In this document: positions 45,380-58,345 of the stretch, one piece after another
Numbering within the stretch: the stretch's first letter is position 1
How the letters are laid out: each line of letters starts with the position of its first letter
DNA from: Plasmopara viticola
Lineage: Eukaryota; Oomycota; Peronosporomycetes; Peronosporales; Peronosporaceae
NCBI GenBank assembly: GCA_001695595.3
Contig: MBPM02000002.1
Location: 1,525,608 to 1,589,607, forward strand
DNA: 64,000 nucleotides
Direction of reading: 5' to 3'
Translations under genes and position numbers: made by a program
The notes under the pieces: model-generated
What the model saw: the letters and a program-made list of their open reading frames with translations, nothing else
Database searches by the model: none
Told to the model about the DNA's origin: nothing

Positions 45380-48300
45380 TGCCTTCGAAGCCAACATTTT
45401 AGCCGCTTGTGTTGCATCGCAATGGATGCGACACCTGAAGTGACTTACCTTGTGTGAGCCATCGTTGTATGTGCACAACATATACGAGCCAGTGGATTTT
45501 CAAGGGAAACGGCGGTTCTTCGCTCACCTCAGTGCCACCGCACATTAAAAGACGAGTCCAGTCATATTGTGATGAGTGACTTCAACATCCCAATGGATCC
45601 GACGTTGGATGCAAACACTGTCACCTCGCATTCAGAAAACGCACGTTCTTGCTGTTTGAAATGGCTCGCGACGCCGGGTGTAGTTGATGCATGGCGGGTT
45701 GAACATGATAATGTTCGCGTTTACGCTGGACCACAGCCACACATGAATCGATTGGACTACATTTTCGTATCGGATCGTCTGTTCGACAATGTATACAAAT
45801 ATTCCAAGTATTTTGTGTCTATGCATGGTGGGGATCATCTTGCTCACTCAGTGATGTTTCGTCAAGAGGTTCAGGCGCATGATCGCGGATGTCGGAAATT
45901 TCCGGCGTGTCTTTTGGAGTACCCGATGGCGGTTCAAGCAATTGAGCAGGAAGCGACCGGCATGTGAAGATAATTCCGTGTGTCGTCCAATCCCGATCGT
46001 GTATGGAAAAAGTGGAAAGAACGCATGAAGCGCCTACTCCAGTAACTCCAAGTAAATCTGCACGCAAGGAACACAGCACTTGTGGATGCGGCACACAGTG
46101 CCATAGATGCAACAGCGACGCAATACAAGTCGCAGTGTAATGTTGCCTCAAAGCGAGTATTTAAGCATGCTTTGCGCGAGCACCATGATTGCCTCACGCA
46201 TAAGCCAGTACAACCAAGACAAAGCTTTTGATTTCCAAGCACAGCACATGGAGAACTCGAATCAATTTTTATTTCGGCCGTTGGATTCCAACATTGGGCT
46301 TTGTCATGGGCGATCCGCCAAGGTCTAGTGGACGTACGCCGGTGCCAGGTACGCATGCACAGGCAAATCTGCTAGACCCGATTGATCGCCGACTCTTTAA
46401 GGAAGACCATGACATGCTCTCGAGTCCTTTCACAGTGGATGTGATCGCCGCCTCCACCAAGATGAAATCCAATTCATCGCCCGGTATGGATGTTCTCACG
46501 GCCGAGTTCTATCAAGTCGCCCCAGTGATCTTTGGTGAATGCCTGTGCATTGTGTTCGACCACCATCTGCAATCGAGTCTACAGGATACGAGTGTTCGAC
46601 TAAGTAGAGAATTGAATTTAGCAAAATCTGCTATCAGCACTATCTCCCAGTCGCAACGTCAATCTGCAATCGCGCTTCTGTACAAAATAGGCGAGCGTAC
46701 GTGTCCGGGAAATTATCGGCCTATCGCCTTGATTTTTGTCGACTTAAAGGTTCTTTTTAAGACGCTCACGTTTAGACTGCAGTTGGCACTCAGCAAGTTC
46801 ACCACAATGCATTCGGCAAGGGGCGGTCAATTCATCTCCACGTTCGTTTCCTTTCTGACCTGCAAGATCTGGTGACTGACCTGGATGTAGAGGTATATAC
46901 GGTGTTCCTCGACTTTGAGAAGGCATATAATCGTGTGAATTGGGACTATATGTTTCGTGTACTTGTACGTATGGACTGTGGTAGTGCGTTTATTGCATGG
47001 GTAGGTCCCCTCTATATGGACACAGAAGTAAGGCTCACGATCAATGGCAACATGTTCCAGGTCTACATCCTACCCGCGGAGTGAAGCAAGGTGACCCAAT
47101 TTCCACGCTATTGTTTTTGATGGTGGTTGAGCCACTTGGGGACCTTCTGCGTGCGTATGAAGAGTACGGAGTCTGTTTGACCGATACTGACACGACCACG
47201 GGTGTTTTCTACGCAGATGCCTCGACACTACTCAGCAATTCTTTCTGTCTCAGCTGTATTTAGAATAATGTGCAGTGTACGGAGCGAAAATCAATCTTGG
47301 GAAGTCGACCGTTATGGCGTTAAGTTGTTTGGCCACAAACCCACGTGTCCTAGTATGCGTTCAATTTGACGTGATCAATCCGTAGAGTATTTGGGGCTTC
47401 CCTTCAGTCAGGAGCCAGTCAAAGCGGCGACGGTGCATCTTCTGAATGAAAGACTGTTTCATAGATTTCGTCAGTGGTTCCGACGTGTCCGTACACTGCG
47501 TGTGAGATTGCTAATAGCTCTTACGATGGTGCTGTCTCGGTCGTGACACTACACGGTGCATCTGAATGTCCCATCCCCAACGGTTCGCAGGTGGCAGGCG
47601 TTACTGACTAAGTTTGTGTTGACACACCGCTATGGCCCAGCCAGTAATAATCTCCACTTGATCTCTAAAGAAATTTTGTTCCAGCGTCAAGAGGATGGTG
47701 GTCTTCAAGTTCCGAACATTAAAGCCCAATCGAAAGCAGCACCACCAGATCATGCAATAATGTATTGGTGCAACCCAGACGCCAGAGCGGAACTGGACTA
47801 CGCCTGGCGTGGTGTTAGCGAAATTGATACTTTCAGACTATGGTACATGGCATTCGTTGGATCTGTCAACAGTATCCCCGTATCGACACGGAAGAGTGGT
47901 GCGATGGCACGCCGTGTCTGCGTGGTGGAAACAAACGAGCGTGTGGTGGCATCAAGCCAAGTAGACGGTGACGCACAGCGATTTCCCAGATACCGACCAG
48001 TGCGCATACCTTTTCCGACAACAGTTTGATTGCACCCCGACCGCCAGAAGCATATGAAATCAACCCGTTTGTCGAAGGCAGAGTCCAGCTACAGATCGAT
48101 TGGTATGATACCAGAGCCCGACAAAAGCTTTTGGATGCATGTTGCGCGCCGATTCCGTTTCCGCTGCTTGTCCGACTTCTTTTGTGTAGGTAGTACGTGG
48201 CCCAGCTCCAGTGTGTTTGTCGAGGCGTTCATTGATTACACTTTACTATCTACACCAGTCTACGCGCAGTCTGTGATAATGAAGAGACTCTTTCGGGAGC

Positions 48301-49095
48301 TTACACAACTGGTAGAGCGGGTGTATCCGTTGCGTAACCGACCTGAAAGTGTTGGTAGTACGACGCTACTGTATTGTGGCGTCGCGACGTCCACGAGATC
48401 GTTCTGCCTCCCCGCCATCTCAAAGAAGCTACATATAAGTCTGGTGCGGTCGGCCACACTACCGCACAAGCCCCACCTAGTGACCGAGCACTCTACAGAA
48501 CGGACGGATTGTACTGCACTAGTTGCATGGGTTGTACGTCGGCACAAACGCCTGCGCCGTCTCCTTTTACCGATATTTGAAGATTTACAATTCCGTGTGG
48601 CTTACCAATTGCTCCCGGTACACTCTTGCTTCTGGTTCTTCAGAGCACCAATACCGAGATCACCCGATGTGTGCGCGATGGTTGTGTGGCAGTTGGAAAC
48701 GCTTCGCCACTTGTTTTTTTAATGTACGCTTGCCCCTCAGCTATGGTCGCTATTGTAACCCGCGTGGATGTGCTTCTTCGAATTGCTTTCAGCATGAAGT
48801 GGTATGGCAACCGTAGAGCTCCCCCCAGTGCGCCCCTACTGGGTTGAGCACAAGACTGTGGTGTATGACATGTGGGGTGTACTGTGTGCAGTGACGCTGC
48901 ACTTCATATGGCCTAACGCAGTCGTTGTCTCTTCGATGGCCGCCAACTAACACCAGCAGTCCCGGCGTGTGCGGTGATTCAGTGCACTTAAGCGCTACTA
49001 CCGCCGGAGATTCCATACAGGCGAAGATGAAACCGTCTCACTCAACGCAGTACTGAACCAAATGAAGAGTGCACGCAACATGATTCGTTTATGAA
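45380..49095 (+). pseudogene. LINE ORF2 remnant (endonuclease and reverse transcriptase)
   Basis: The endonuclease C-terminal half at 45569-45967 has MSDFNIPMDP, RVYAGPQPHMNRLDYIFVSD and GGDHLAHSVMF, matching the DFN, RIDYIF and DH motifs of exonuclease-endonuclease-phosphatase domains. RT blocks follow: SSPGMDVLTAEFYQ (about 46472), PGNYRPIALI (about 46707), VFLDFEKAYNRVNWDYM (about 46900), GVKQGDPISTLLF (about 47079) and YADAS where active enzymes have [FY]ADD (about 47210). At least six frame changes are needed. After 47300 the region is the LINE C-terminus, ending near QMKSARNMIRL at about 49093. Confidence 0.85.
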
Positions 49096-49694
49096 AGCGC
49101 ATGGTACACTGTTTGTGGTCCGACACAAGCGTGTGGTATGACAATGACGTATGGTGTATGGAAAAATCAAAGCTTCGTTGCTCGCGCTACCGCGTACTAA
49201 TGCTCCCGATTTGAAACATTACAAACCAAGGCCGTCACGACAATCCAAAATATCTATTCGTTGTATGCATGATATTTAATTCTTTGTATAGTGCATTTAG
49301 AGAAGTCACTTGTCCAATAATTGTCATAACAAAAACACTTACAACTTTTCGAAAAGTACCAAATCTCAAAAAAATAAAGTTGACCGCTTCATTCTTAAAA
49401 AGCTGGCACCCGTCCATGATATTGGCCGGGTTACCGCGGTTAGATGTCTGTTCTAACGACTTGTCAACAATGAAAATCTCGTGTTTTCGCGAGATTGTCT
49501 CACATTACATGTAACTCTAATTTCATACAGAAAGCATTGTGATTACTACTGCTAATCGCTTATGGCACTCGCTGGCGGTGCAGTATCATAAGTATGATAG
49601 TCACACAGTTTGGAATCATTTTGCAGTCTATCGATCCCTCGGTAGTCGCCACACCAATACCTTAAACTGCGCAATATGTATCGAGTGGGCTGCG

Positions 49695-51293
49695 CATTAG
49701 ACATAAAGCTCGAAAAATCGCCAGTGTCCATCTTAACGGTAGAAACGACGACCACACCCGAGCCCTCTCTAGCTAAAGTCTCAGCCACAGTTTCCTTTCC
49801 GTCTTTGCTTTCCAAGTCGGTTGTGGGTGTGATCGTAAAGGCAGACATGTCCAATTCCGAAAGGGTGCATGGTCCTGTTGACTTTTCATCACCGTCAGAC
49901 GACTCGTCCGATGATGAGGAGGTAGATACTTCCTCCGAACGATAAATACCCTCTGACACTTTGTGTGTACCACTGCTGCCATGGCCATATTCTGCCTTGA
50001 ATTCCACAGAAAGTTTAGACGACTGCCGCTCGTCTTGATGCACAAACGACCACAACGAGGTTATTTTGCTCTTGCGTCTCTATCAACTCACCACATTTGT
50101 CCCGCGAATTATTGGCGATTTCAACAATAAATCCATCCTTGGCCTGATGTTCGGCTGGATCAAACATTGTGTCATTACGTGGTGCACAAAGGAACACGAC
50201 CACTTTTTGAGCACTTGTAGTCGACACAACACCTTGCTTGACTCGGCTGAACGACGTAACCCAACTCATTTGATGTTCGCACTTTAAAAAAAGGCTGTTA
50301 TCTTGACTTGCGTTTACGATAAAGAATAAAGTGCTGCCCCAACAAAGTGGTGCAGGTTTTACGTCAAATGAAAGCACGTCACTCGGCTGAATACGATAAA
50401 GAGGTGAACCCGGGGTAGTGTCCGTAGATAGCGCAGACATCATCGTGTCAGTGACAGCCATATCGTTGCCACCGAGACTAGTAGGCACAGTGTCACGTCG
50501 TCTTGTAATTGAAGTCGGTTGAGACGACATCTCCGTTTCTAATCTCTCGACATTTACAGAAAAGTCCATCGGAGAGCATTGCTCATTGATGCCGATACCT
50601 TTGAATCCATTGACATTGAAAAGTTAAAGTGACTGTCGACCGATTCTCGGCCGTGGCGGCGTTCTCCTATTATTTCTTCGAAGGAAGTATAATAATTGCT
50701 AAGAGACAAGTTGAAACTGGTACTTCTACCAAAACCAGGTTGCGCCTTGCTTCTCGAGCTTCTTTGCTCATCGTGACTGCAAATAAACGTTTTCGAGAAC
50801 GTGTTGGTGCTATCCGAACCACGCGATAACATCTTTTCGTCTTGCGTGACCTCTGGATTCGTGTCCATGAACCGACAGAACATTTGTTTCTCTGCAATTA
50901 TTTTCTTTGGCACTTGTTTTTCAAATCGTACGTGGCAATGTGGGGGCTTTCAAATCCAGGAAAGTCAAATACCGCACCTTGTCGCCTTCTTCCAAACTCT
51001 GAACGAGGAATATCTCAGACGACTCGTAAATGGAGAAATCGCGCGAGACGTTGGCCTGCAGCCGTGCACAGGTTTCTTTAGTTGCAATGATTGTGACTTG
51101 AAAGCTCGATCCAGGTTGCACAAGTCCATGCGTTGGACGCACTGCAAAGGCATTCGGATCACGCGTCCGCACGCGAAAGACCAAGCCGTGCACTGACGAC
51201 AAATTGGTGAGTGTGAGAATACATCGCGACCGCTGCAACGACGTGGGGTGTGGAAACAAAAGCTCACATCGATGGCTCTAGCAGCAAACTTGA
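49695..51293 (-). pseudogene. MSP-domain gene paralog, broken
   Basis: Copy 2 of the gene at 32701-34404. Four open segments in shifting frames (51259-50921, 50913-50554, 50569-50015, 50055-49695) retain both domains: RCILTLTNLSSVHGLVFRVR at the start, and YRIQPSDVLSFDVKPAP later. A two-base insertion near the start (ctcacatcgatgg against ctcactcgatgg) and at least two further frameshifts break it. Compared with copy 1 it has lost many short stretches, mostly in the Ser-rich linker. Confidence 0.88.
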
Positions 51294-51359
51294 GTCCAAG
51301 CCCACGGACGCCGCGATCATCCTTGAGCTAGTTCGCAAACGATATATCGCTTGTGTGGT

Positions 51360-52860
51360 GACCAAAACCCCCGTAAATCCGAAGAACCAAAAAACGGAGA
51401 CAAATCTTGAACAGATGTCGTCATGTTACATGCCACAGCTCGAATGAACAGTGGCGCTTCTACAGCAGCTTATTGTCTCTCTCATACATTGTGGCACGGG
51501 TAATTGCAAACGTTTTGCCTTTGTAGTGAAAAATCTGAAAATTTGACGAATGGGTGCGAATTTGGAAACGCTTTTGATCTGGTAGATTTTGTGCACAACG
51601 TAAATTGGAATCAAGAACAGCCCGTCCTCAGGTCTATGGATCAAGTGAGTTATATACTAGAAGGGGAACGGGCGAACGAGCCAATGACAGTGGTGCACAC
51701 GACCTTTCCAGAGCAAATTCAAAGCCCTTTTCGAACGAAAGCGTACAGGCTGCTTTGGTCAAAGTATGCAGATTCCAGTGATCCTTCAGGTGATAAGTTA
51801 CCTTGAATAATAAATGACCTATGATGCAGACTCCTGGTATCGATGTCAATGTGGACGGAATCGCCGAGTCGATCCTCGTTAAAATCGTCATATCAGTATT
51901 GGCCAGCGTCATCATTCGACTAGCTACTGTAGTGCTCGTGCTCGATAATGCGCTAAAGGCACACTTGCTGCGCTCACACTGAGTTAATTAGCCAAGATTT
52001 CACATCCACTGTGTATCTGTTTTCGCTAGACGTACGCCAAGCTTTGTATGGACGTTCTGGTTGTGCTGAGAGAGTCCATTTCGGTTGAAGGAGACACGCT
52101 AGACGTTGATGGCGATCTTGACTTGCACCAACGGAGTGCACTTGAGATTACCGATAGGTGCGTGCCACAACGACGAGCTTCGTACTTAATATAGGGATAT
52201 TATGGTAGCATACAACAGCCTTACAATAATTCACCAATCGAATACATGACCACCGCTAACACAACGCAAGAGCTCGTGGTGGGTGCAGTCTTTAATTTGC
52301 GGATACTGAAAGCGCAATTGTACGTCCTTTTAACTTTTAAAGTGAATGAAAGCTAACACTTTGCTTATGAATTTAACTTAAATGTACCTTTTTCGTTTTA
52401 GTGATTAGACTCTAATCTACAAAAAAAGATAGAGTAGAATCTATCCGAAAACGAAAGAATGTTTCGAATTAGCATGAATATTCGGACAATGTTCTGTACG
52501 TATCATTTCGTCGACAATCAACAAAAGTGTTTATAATCTGCCCATTGTTCATTAAAATTACTTTTTACACAGATACACCCCTCAGTGGCCGGAGGTGGTC
52601 AAGCATGCATGAATTCAGGTGGTCACTCCTCCAATCGATGTCTTTTCCAACGTATTCTAATTCTGCGAAGTATTACTGCATCTTTATGTACTCATCATTA
52701 CTCTACGCGAATATTTCTTCATCCACAAGGTCAGTGTACGGCGTTAAATGTCAGTCTTTACCATTTTCGATTTCTGATGTACTACGCATTTAACTCCTCT
52801 CCTGCGTTTGTGTTGTCGACGAACCTCAGAGGAAGTTTATTGAGTACAAATATTTATGTA
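51360..52860 (+). pseudogene. TMEM231: TMEM231 paralog, broken
   Basis: Copy 2 of the gene at 34908-36401, with all exon regions traceable. Breaks include loss of four bases just after the start codon position, a TAG in exon 1 after VIANVLPL, a one-base loss in the exon 2 poly-T run (cccttttcgaacg), and a TGA in exon 5 (GGATACTGA). Exon 6 is scrambled. The GC donor of intron 3 (ctaaag|gcacac) and the ctag acceptor are still present. Exons 4, 7 and 8 remain close to copy 1 (VDGDLDLHQRSALEITDR). Confidence 0.88.
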
Positions 52861-53799
52861 AACGAAAATGTTATCGATTTCCGAGATGTGACAATAGTAG
52901 TAAGAATAGAGATTTGATCCATACGTTGCGAGCAGCCAGCGTTACTAATTGTATAGGCATAGACCATGTCTAATGATTGCCAAGTTTCTCATTAGACTTA
53001 GTTCAACAGATCGCTCGCCACAATAACGTTGAAGATCCTAATGCGAGCAGTCTATGACGAGAGGTAGCGGTCACGATGACGCTAGGTGCTTGAGTCGCAC
53101 GCTCCTTGCAGATAATATAATCGCGAATCGCGATCATGCTACTAATTCGTGTCCAATCGCAGCATTACTGCTGCCCAAGAAAAAGGATGTGGTATACTGC
53201 TTTTGTAACGCTCTGCTCTTACTGCTCAAGCGGGTAGTCTGTCGTATAGTTTGCACACGATATAAATGACGGCACTGCCAACCCACACATGATAATTGAA
53301 GCCTCGCTGCCTGAAAAAGCCTTATCGTGTATTGAGAGATCTGGAATACGATCCCATAAATTTAGAAAGCTACCAGCATCCCGCGCTAGTGCCAGCGCCT
53401 CAGACTTGACTGATCTATGGATAATCAAGATACTTATGCAACAATCTAGCGTGAAAGCAACCATCTTCGTTTCGGCATCTTCTGTTGCTCTCTTTTTCAG
53501 GATGAAATCGTGCCATCGCATTTGGCAATTCGCTTTGCATTTTCTGCGTACTATTTATAAGATAGATACTATTCTTAAAAGATGCAAAGGACCTCTTACT
53601 AGTAATATTCTCTCCATCGGCAAATAGTGACCTCTGAATGCTAAAAGCTAAATGCTAAATGCTATGCTATATGATGTTTTTTTCTAATTATGGGATGCGG
53701 CGAAATTTGTTCAACTTTACAAAATCAGTACTCGCACCAGACGATGAAGTAATAAAAACGAGCCGAAGAGGTCGACCTGCTCTTGTAGCGATAGTATCT
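52861..53799. other. Spacer copy 2 with ~30 bp PEX19 exon 1 relic
   Basis: Parallel to 36402-37400. The PEX19 relic (ttacaaaatcagtactcgca ccagacgatga) is at about 53716-53747 and then breaks off into gypsy sequence. An aatgcta-type short repeat lies at about 53635-53665. Confidence 0.6.
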
Positions 53800-55420
53800 G
53801 CTGCTGCGTAACAGCAAAAGGAAGAGCGACATATGTGTATTTTGTCTTTAATCATCGTCGAAGGATTATGATGACATATTTTGTATTCCCTTGACCTGCA
53901 GTACTGACTGAACACGTTTAATCGCTCCTCTTCGCCTTATTCAGTCTGTATTGCCAAGTAAGTTGGCACAATTTATGGAGCAATTAAATGTCGTGGAACA
54001 TCAGAAAAATAAGAAATAGACTCTAGGGAAGAAGTTTTGCCACTCGTATTTAACTATTGCGATTGCAATTTGACCTATGTATTTGGATTACAAGCTAGAT
54101 CAACCGGTTTCGGCCTATAATTGAGCAAATTGTTTGCTTGCTCATGGCGATGCAATTGCGGTCGCTATCGAGGAGTTAACTTATCGACTCTGGCATCTTA
54201 GCCTACGATGGAGAATCGCTTTAAGGCTCTTATCAACACATATTTTGTATACATGACAAATTCTTTCTACGAATATGGGCCAACTCATGATCTGGCCTGC
54301 ATGGAAGCGCATCAACAAGCATATTGAGTTTATTCAGCACGAAGATTAAGTTCCGCAAAAAATGTCAGCCATCTTGCCATTTTTGAGACAAGAAGGACCA
54401 AATCTTATGAAGGAATTATGTGGAGAGACCTTAAGAGCCTTTAGGGCCCTAAGTTCAATAGAAGTACATTAACCTTACCAGTAAAAACCCCATGGTCAAA
54501 AACTCCTTGTCACCAGCGGAAAAACGATCTGGTAGCTCAAAGCTGCCTGGGCCAATACGAGATGACTAGGATCTTATCGAGCTGCAACAAATTGTAGCCG
54601 ATGGCATAGTCAAAGGTGACTCATAAGAACAATGCAAAACGGCTTTGTCTTATTTGGCAAAGTAAGAAGTAAAGCTTAATTCCTCGATTACATCAAAAGC
54701 AATCTGGTGCTAGCTCTTCCAGCATCATCAAATGGCATCCGCGAAGGCTTTCGAGACCCGCGTAGACAATCCTGTGCTCGTACAAAAAATCGGTCAGTCC
54801 TGATTGCTTTCGCACACCCTTTTGTGCAAAAAAGATAAACCGAGCCAAGACACTTCTTTCTGCCGTTGAGGCAAATTTATCGCTGCTGGCATGTCCCTTT
54901 GTTATTTTATGACCCTAATTTTTTTCAGCTGGCTCAAGTGTCCTCTCAACACCAAGTTTTCTCTTTTATGTATAAATCCTCAGCGTATATTTTTATATAA
55001 AGTCCGAACACGACTCAACGACCAAATGTCACCGAAGCATTGTCCAACTTCTGTTGCATCCCATAGAATATTATCAGGCATACTGACCGCCGTGAGGGTT
55101 TTGTTTCGCTTCCTCATTCAGATTCGACTGTATGTATCTACCAAATTGAATGCACTGTATAATGTACATTCGGAAATGATGCCATGCAATGCGTCGTGTG
55201 TCTTTGTGCAGGCACAGTTGAGGTATTTTAGCTAAATAAAAACTTGACCAGTCACCATATTTTGCTTGGATTTTGAGCGCAAAAAGTCAGTGATGATTGA
55301 AGATATTTTGACTCCCGCATCGAGCCTTTAAGAAACATTTGGCAAAAAAGATATCAATAAGCTCATATTGCTCTATTAGCAGTGGTCATTATCTCGTGAC
55401 ACAGTTCTTCGATCCTGACA
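53800..55420 (-). mobile_element. Gypsy fragment C
   Basis: Same orientation and order as fragment B, with many indels. The reverse strand contains DHLVAQ-like, LPSATICCSSIRS-like and MPAAINLPQRQK frames shared with B and D. It forms the right border of segmental copy 2. Confidence 0.6.
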
Positions 55421-57400
55421 TGAGGTCGAGCACATTTCTAGCTCATCTTCTTCTAATAAAGGGTCCCTGGACAATACGTCTAAGTGTATTAATCAAAATA
55501 GGATAACCGAAAGCTATATATCTTTCGAAGTCTTTGATCCACGGCGCGACTTACGCAGCCTATTAGGCTGATATATGACAACTTCGTCTTTCATGGTATT
55601 TTTAAGAGGTTTTTTTAACTTTAGCAATACCATCTCTGACATATTTTCGGCCTTCAAAAAGCTTGATAGCTCCGGATTCTTCGATAGTCTGTCCATCACC
55701 CTTGTGAATAAGGTCTATTTATTGGCATAGGCGTTTGTGACACTTAAGGACCGCTCTACGGATAGAGCGGCCCAAGTTTAACGTCAAAAACAACCCACTT
55801 GCCAATAATTGCGTGCATCACTCTATTAAACTTTGACAGGAGAATATATATATATCTGAGCTATATTTTGATTAATTCTTACAAAGATGTATATAGATTA
55901 TCGCAAAATCGTATTAGAATAGTCGGCTCACGTCGAAGTACGGAAATTGTTTTGTCGAACACAAGCAGGACAATTTGTGAAAAAACATACCGGCGGCTAT
56001 CATTTGTGACGTTGAAGTCGCAACAATTAGTCAAAAATCGAAGTCCAGCTTTTGTTTGTCTCCTGTTATCGCAAGCGCCAATGTGCAGCCTATAGATTGT
56101 TCTTTCATTCAGTGTTAAAAGGATTGAAGATTTAGACGTATGACAACAATGAAGCTGTTTTATGAGATCGGAATTATTTCAATAACTATTTGAATACGCA
56201 ATTATGCCGTGTCAAATAACTTCTTTCAATTTGCTACGGAAAGCATTAATTGAGTTCTAATCCGAGAAGAACCGCGAAAGTATTAGTTGAGCAAAGAAAG
56301 CTGCTTGATCGGGTGCGATTTTGATGATCTTAGGTACAAGAGTGAGAAGAGGGTCGGCTTATTGGGAAATGCAGTATTCGGATGCATTACGAAAAGAAGC
56401 TACAAAAGGATTCCGTATTCTTATCAAGCTTTTCACGATTAACAATACAAAGTGTTCTCGTCTATCCATGTTGTTCAAAGGTGGTTTGAAAGGATCTGTA
56501 TGTTTCAGCCGTAAAAAAACTTCGCCACTTAGCACATCTATCATTATGATGCGGAGACTTGCATGTTATTGTCTAGAATTTGCACTCAATATAAGACATG
56601 CACACTTGCAGCCGGTATAGTTATAAAATAGTCGTATAAAAGTGCTACTAATTTCTTTTGCTGCATCAAAGCGAAAATGAAATTAATAATAGAAATAGCC
56701 AAGTCGGGATCGTCACAACACTTCATGGAGTTTCAAAGTATGCTTGACTTGTACTTACTCTGTTTTAGGCTATCTTCGTTTTAAATTGCTATATAGAGCC
56801 ATCAACATCAAATTGGCCTTCAAAATGTCACTTTTGACTTCTGTAAGACCGACCATAGTTAATCGATATCGGCATAATGCATTACTCTACGCCAAATGTA
56901 TTAGACTACTCAAAGCTGTTAAAATTAGTATGACATGATGTCTCGTGAGTTTCTGTTTGCAAATCGGTTGTAGCCAAATAAATTATGTTTTGTACAATTT
57001 TTTTTCAAATGATGCATTTTCAAGCTTCCCCTCACTCAGCAAGGATGGCTTGCGGAACGCCGGCTGTTTTGGAGATCAAGATCAGGGAATATATAATAAG
57101 GTCAATCATCATTGCTCTCGTTTCTGTTATACATCGTGCTCATTCTTCGTGAAGCTGTCCGAAAGGGCGATATATGCTGCAAGAATTACACCGGGCTTAT
57201 AAGCAAACTCTTTCACAATCGTAACTAATCCATCACTTTCACGTTTTTATTTGATTCAGATATTAAGCCCAATCTCGTTGCCGTACCAATGACAGTGCCA
57301 GTAGTGCACCCGCTCGTAGTATGATTTGTCTGCGCTACGTCTTTATACCAAGTGATAGCTCTCAGCTTGGATCTTCTGCAACACCACTTGTGTTCGCCAA
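55421..57400. other. AT-rich decayed DNA
   Basis: Open frames up to 99 codons (55799-56095, 56321-56620, 56945-57202, all +) have no motif I recognise. This is probably old transposon. Confidence 0.4.
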
Positions 57401-57429
57401 TCGTGATCTGTCTGTGCGTATTGGCACTG

Positions 57430-57510
57430 TCCGTACGTGGCGGAGTGGTAAGAGCTTCTTGTGGCCTGACCACAAGCCCGACTTGTTCGGACACTCCAAA
57501 TCTGGCTAGG
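57430..57510 (+). other. tRNA-like fragment, possible SINE or tRNA pseudogene
   Basis: Contains tggcggagtgg, an exact fit to the pol III A-box consensus TRGCNNAGYGG. It is followed by a perfect anticodon-stem-like hairpin (ttgtgg cctga ccacaa) and a degraded B-box-like gttcggacactcc about 45 bp downstream. Acceptor-stem pairing is not evident and the position before the anticodon is C, not T, so it is not called a functional tRNA. Confidence 0.25.
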
Positions 57511-57959
57511 CGCGCGCTCATCGTCATCAAGTGAGAGGGATGAGACCGCAAATCATAAGATGTAAGACTATGTTACGGTTGAGATTCCCACCATTAAAGC
57601 AACATGATTTTCTCATACAAAATAATTATTAGGAAAGACGCTTTGTTTTTGAGCGCGATATACAGAGCAACATCTGGAGTTCATACAAATGCGTTGCATG
57701 CTGTGATAGATACTCTGGCAAGATGTGTAGGTCTCAGCAACTAGTAAGACGCGTATTTGGCTAAATTATGTTTAGCACTAAAGCTATAGAGCTATAGGTT
57801 GAGTTATTGACCATGAAAAGCGCAATTGTGAAGTTCAAGTGCATCTTCTGAAGCATGAGTCCTTTGTGATCGATTCAGATCACTCGTTTTGATAGACAGC
57901 GATAAGTACGCTCCACTTGTCTAAAAAAAGCAAGTTGTTCGCAAAGTATAATGTCCGCG

Positions 57960-58345
57960 TGAAATGCAAAGCCTGACCCGATGAACTTGTCGATGCGCTT
58001 TCGCGCAGGGTTTAGGGTTTAGGGTTAAACCCTAGACAATACGCTTCTGGAAGCCCACGACGTTCTCCTTGAGATTAAGAGAATACCGTATGTCTTGATT
58101 TCGGTCGATGAGCGGGTGGACATGTATTTGAGAATCTGTGTTAATTGCCAAAGGATCAAATTTGCGGCTTACACGCCAACTCCTCTAGAGATCTTGACAG
58201 TATCGGCTGATTGTTTCGAGGCCATACGCCGTGACTTTCTCTTTGACGTACTAAAAGCTAATAACATCATAAGCATAGTGGCGCTCGTGTATCGCCTGAG
58301 CAAGATAGTGCATCTCACGCCTATTTCCTTCAGTCATTGAAAGCA
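57960..58345 (+). mobile_element. Gypsy RNase H end and integrase N-terminus
   Basis: DELVDALSRR (about 57976-58007) matches the conserved ADALSRR at the end of gypsy RNase H. After an interrupting telomere-type array, RICVNCQRIKFAAYTPTPLE (about 58130-58190) matches the integrase zinc-binding CxxC and linker. VALVYRLSKIVHLTPIS (about 58280-58330) matches the core start (VVFVDRLSKMVHLAPV). Confidence 0.75.
58007..58035. repeat. Interstitial telomere-type array, head to head
   Basis: The 29 bases consist of almost three TTTAGGG units followed by one unit in reverse complement. They are joined at agggtt-a-aaccct, a perfect palindrome around one A. TTTAGGG is the plant-type telomere unit also reported for oomycetes. 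It sits inside the gypsy pol remnant, exactly after the DALSRR coding block. Confidence 0.85.

Larger units (their letters stand above)
43346..49495 (+). mobile_element. Decayed non-LTR retrotransposon (LINE) inserted in segmental copy 2
   Basis: The element has an ORF1-like region, then an apurinic-type endonuclease, reverse transcriptase and a C-terminal region, all in one orientation, with no LTRs. The corresponding place in copy 1 (about 32515) is uninterrupted: the same motif on the left and ggaaagcattgtga-like sequence on the right are adjacent. This gives approximate ends near 43346 and 49495. Frameshifts and stops throughout mean it is inactive. No clear poly-A tail or target-site duplication was seen. 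Confidence 0.8.
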
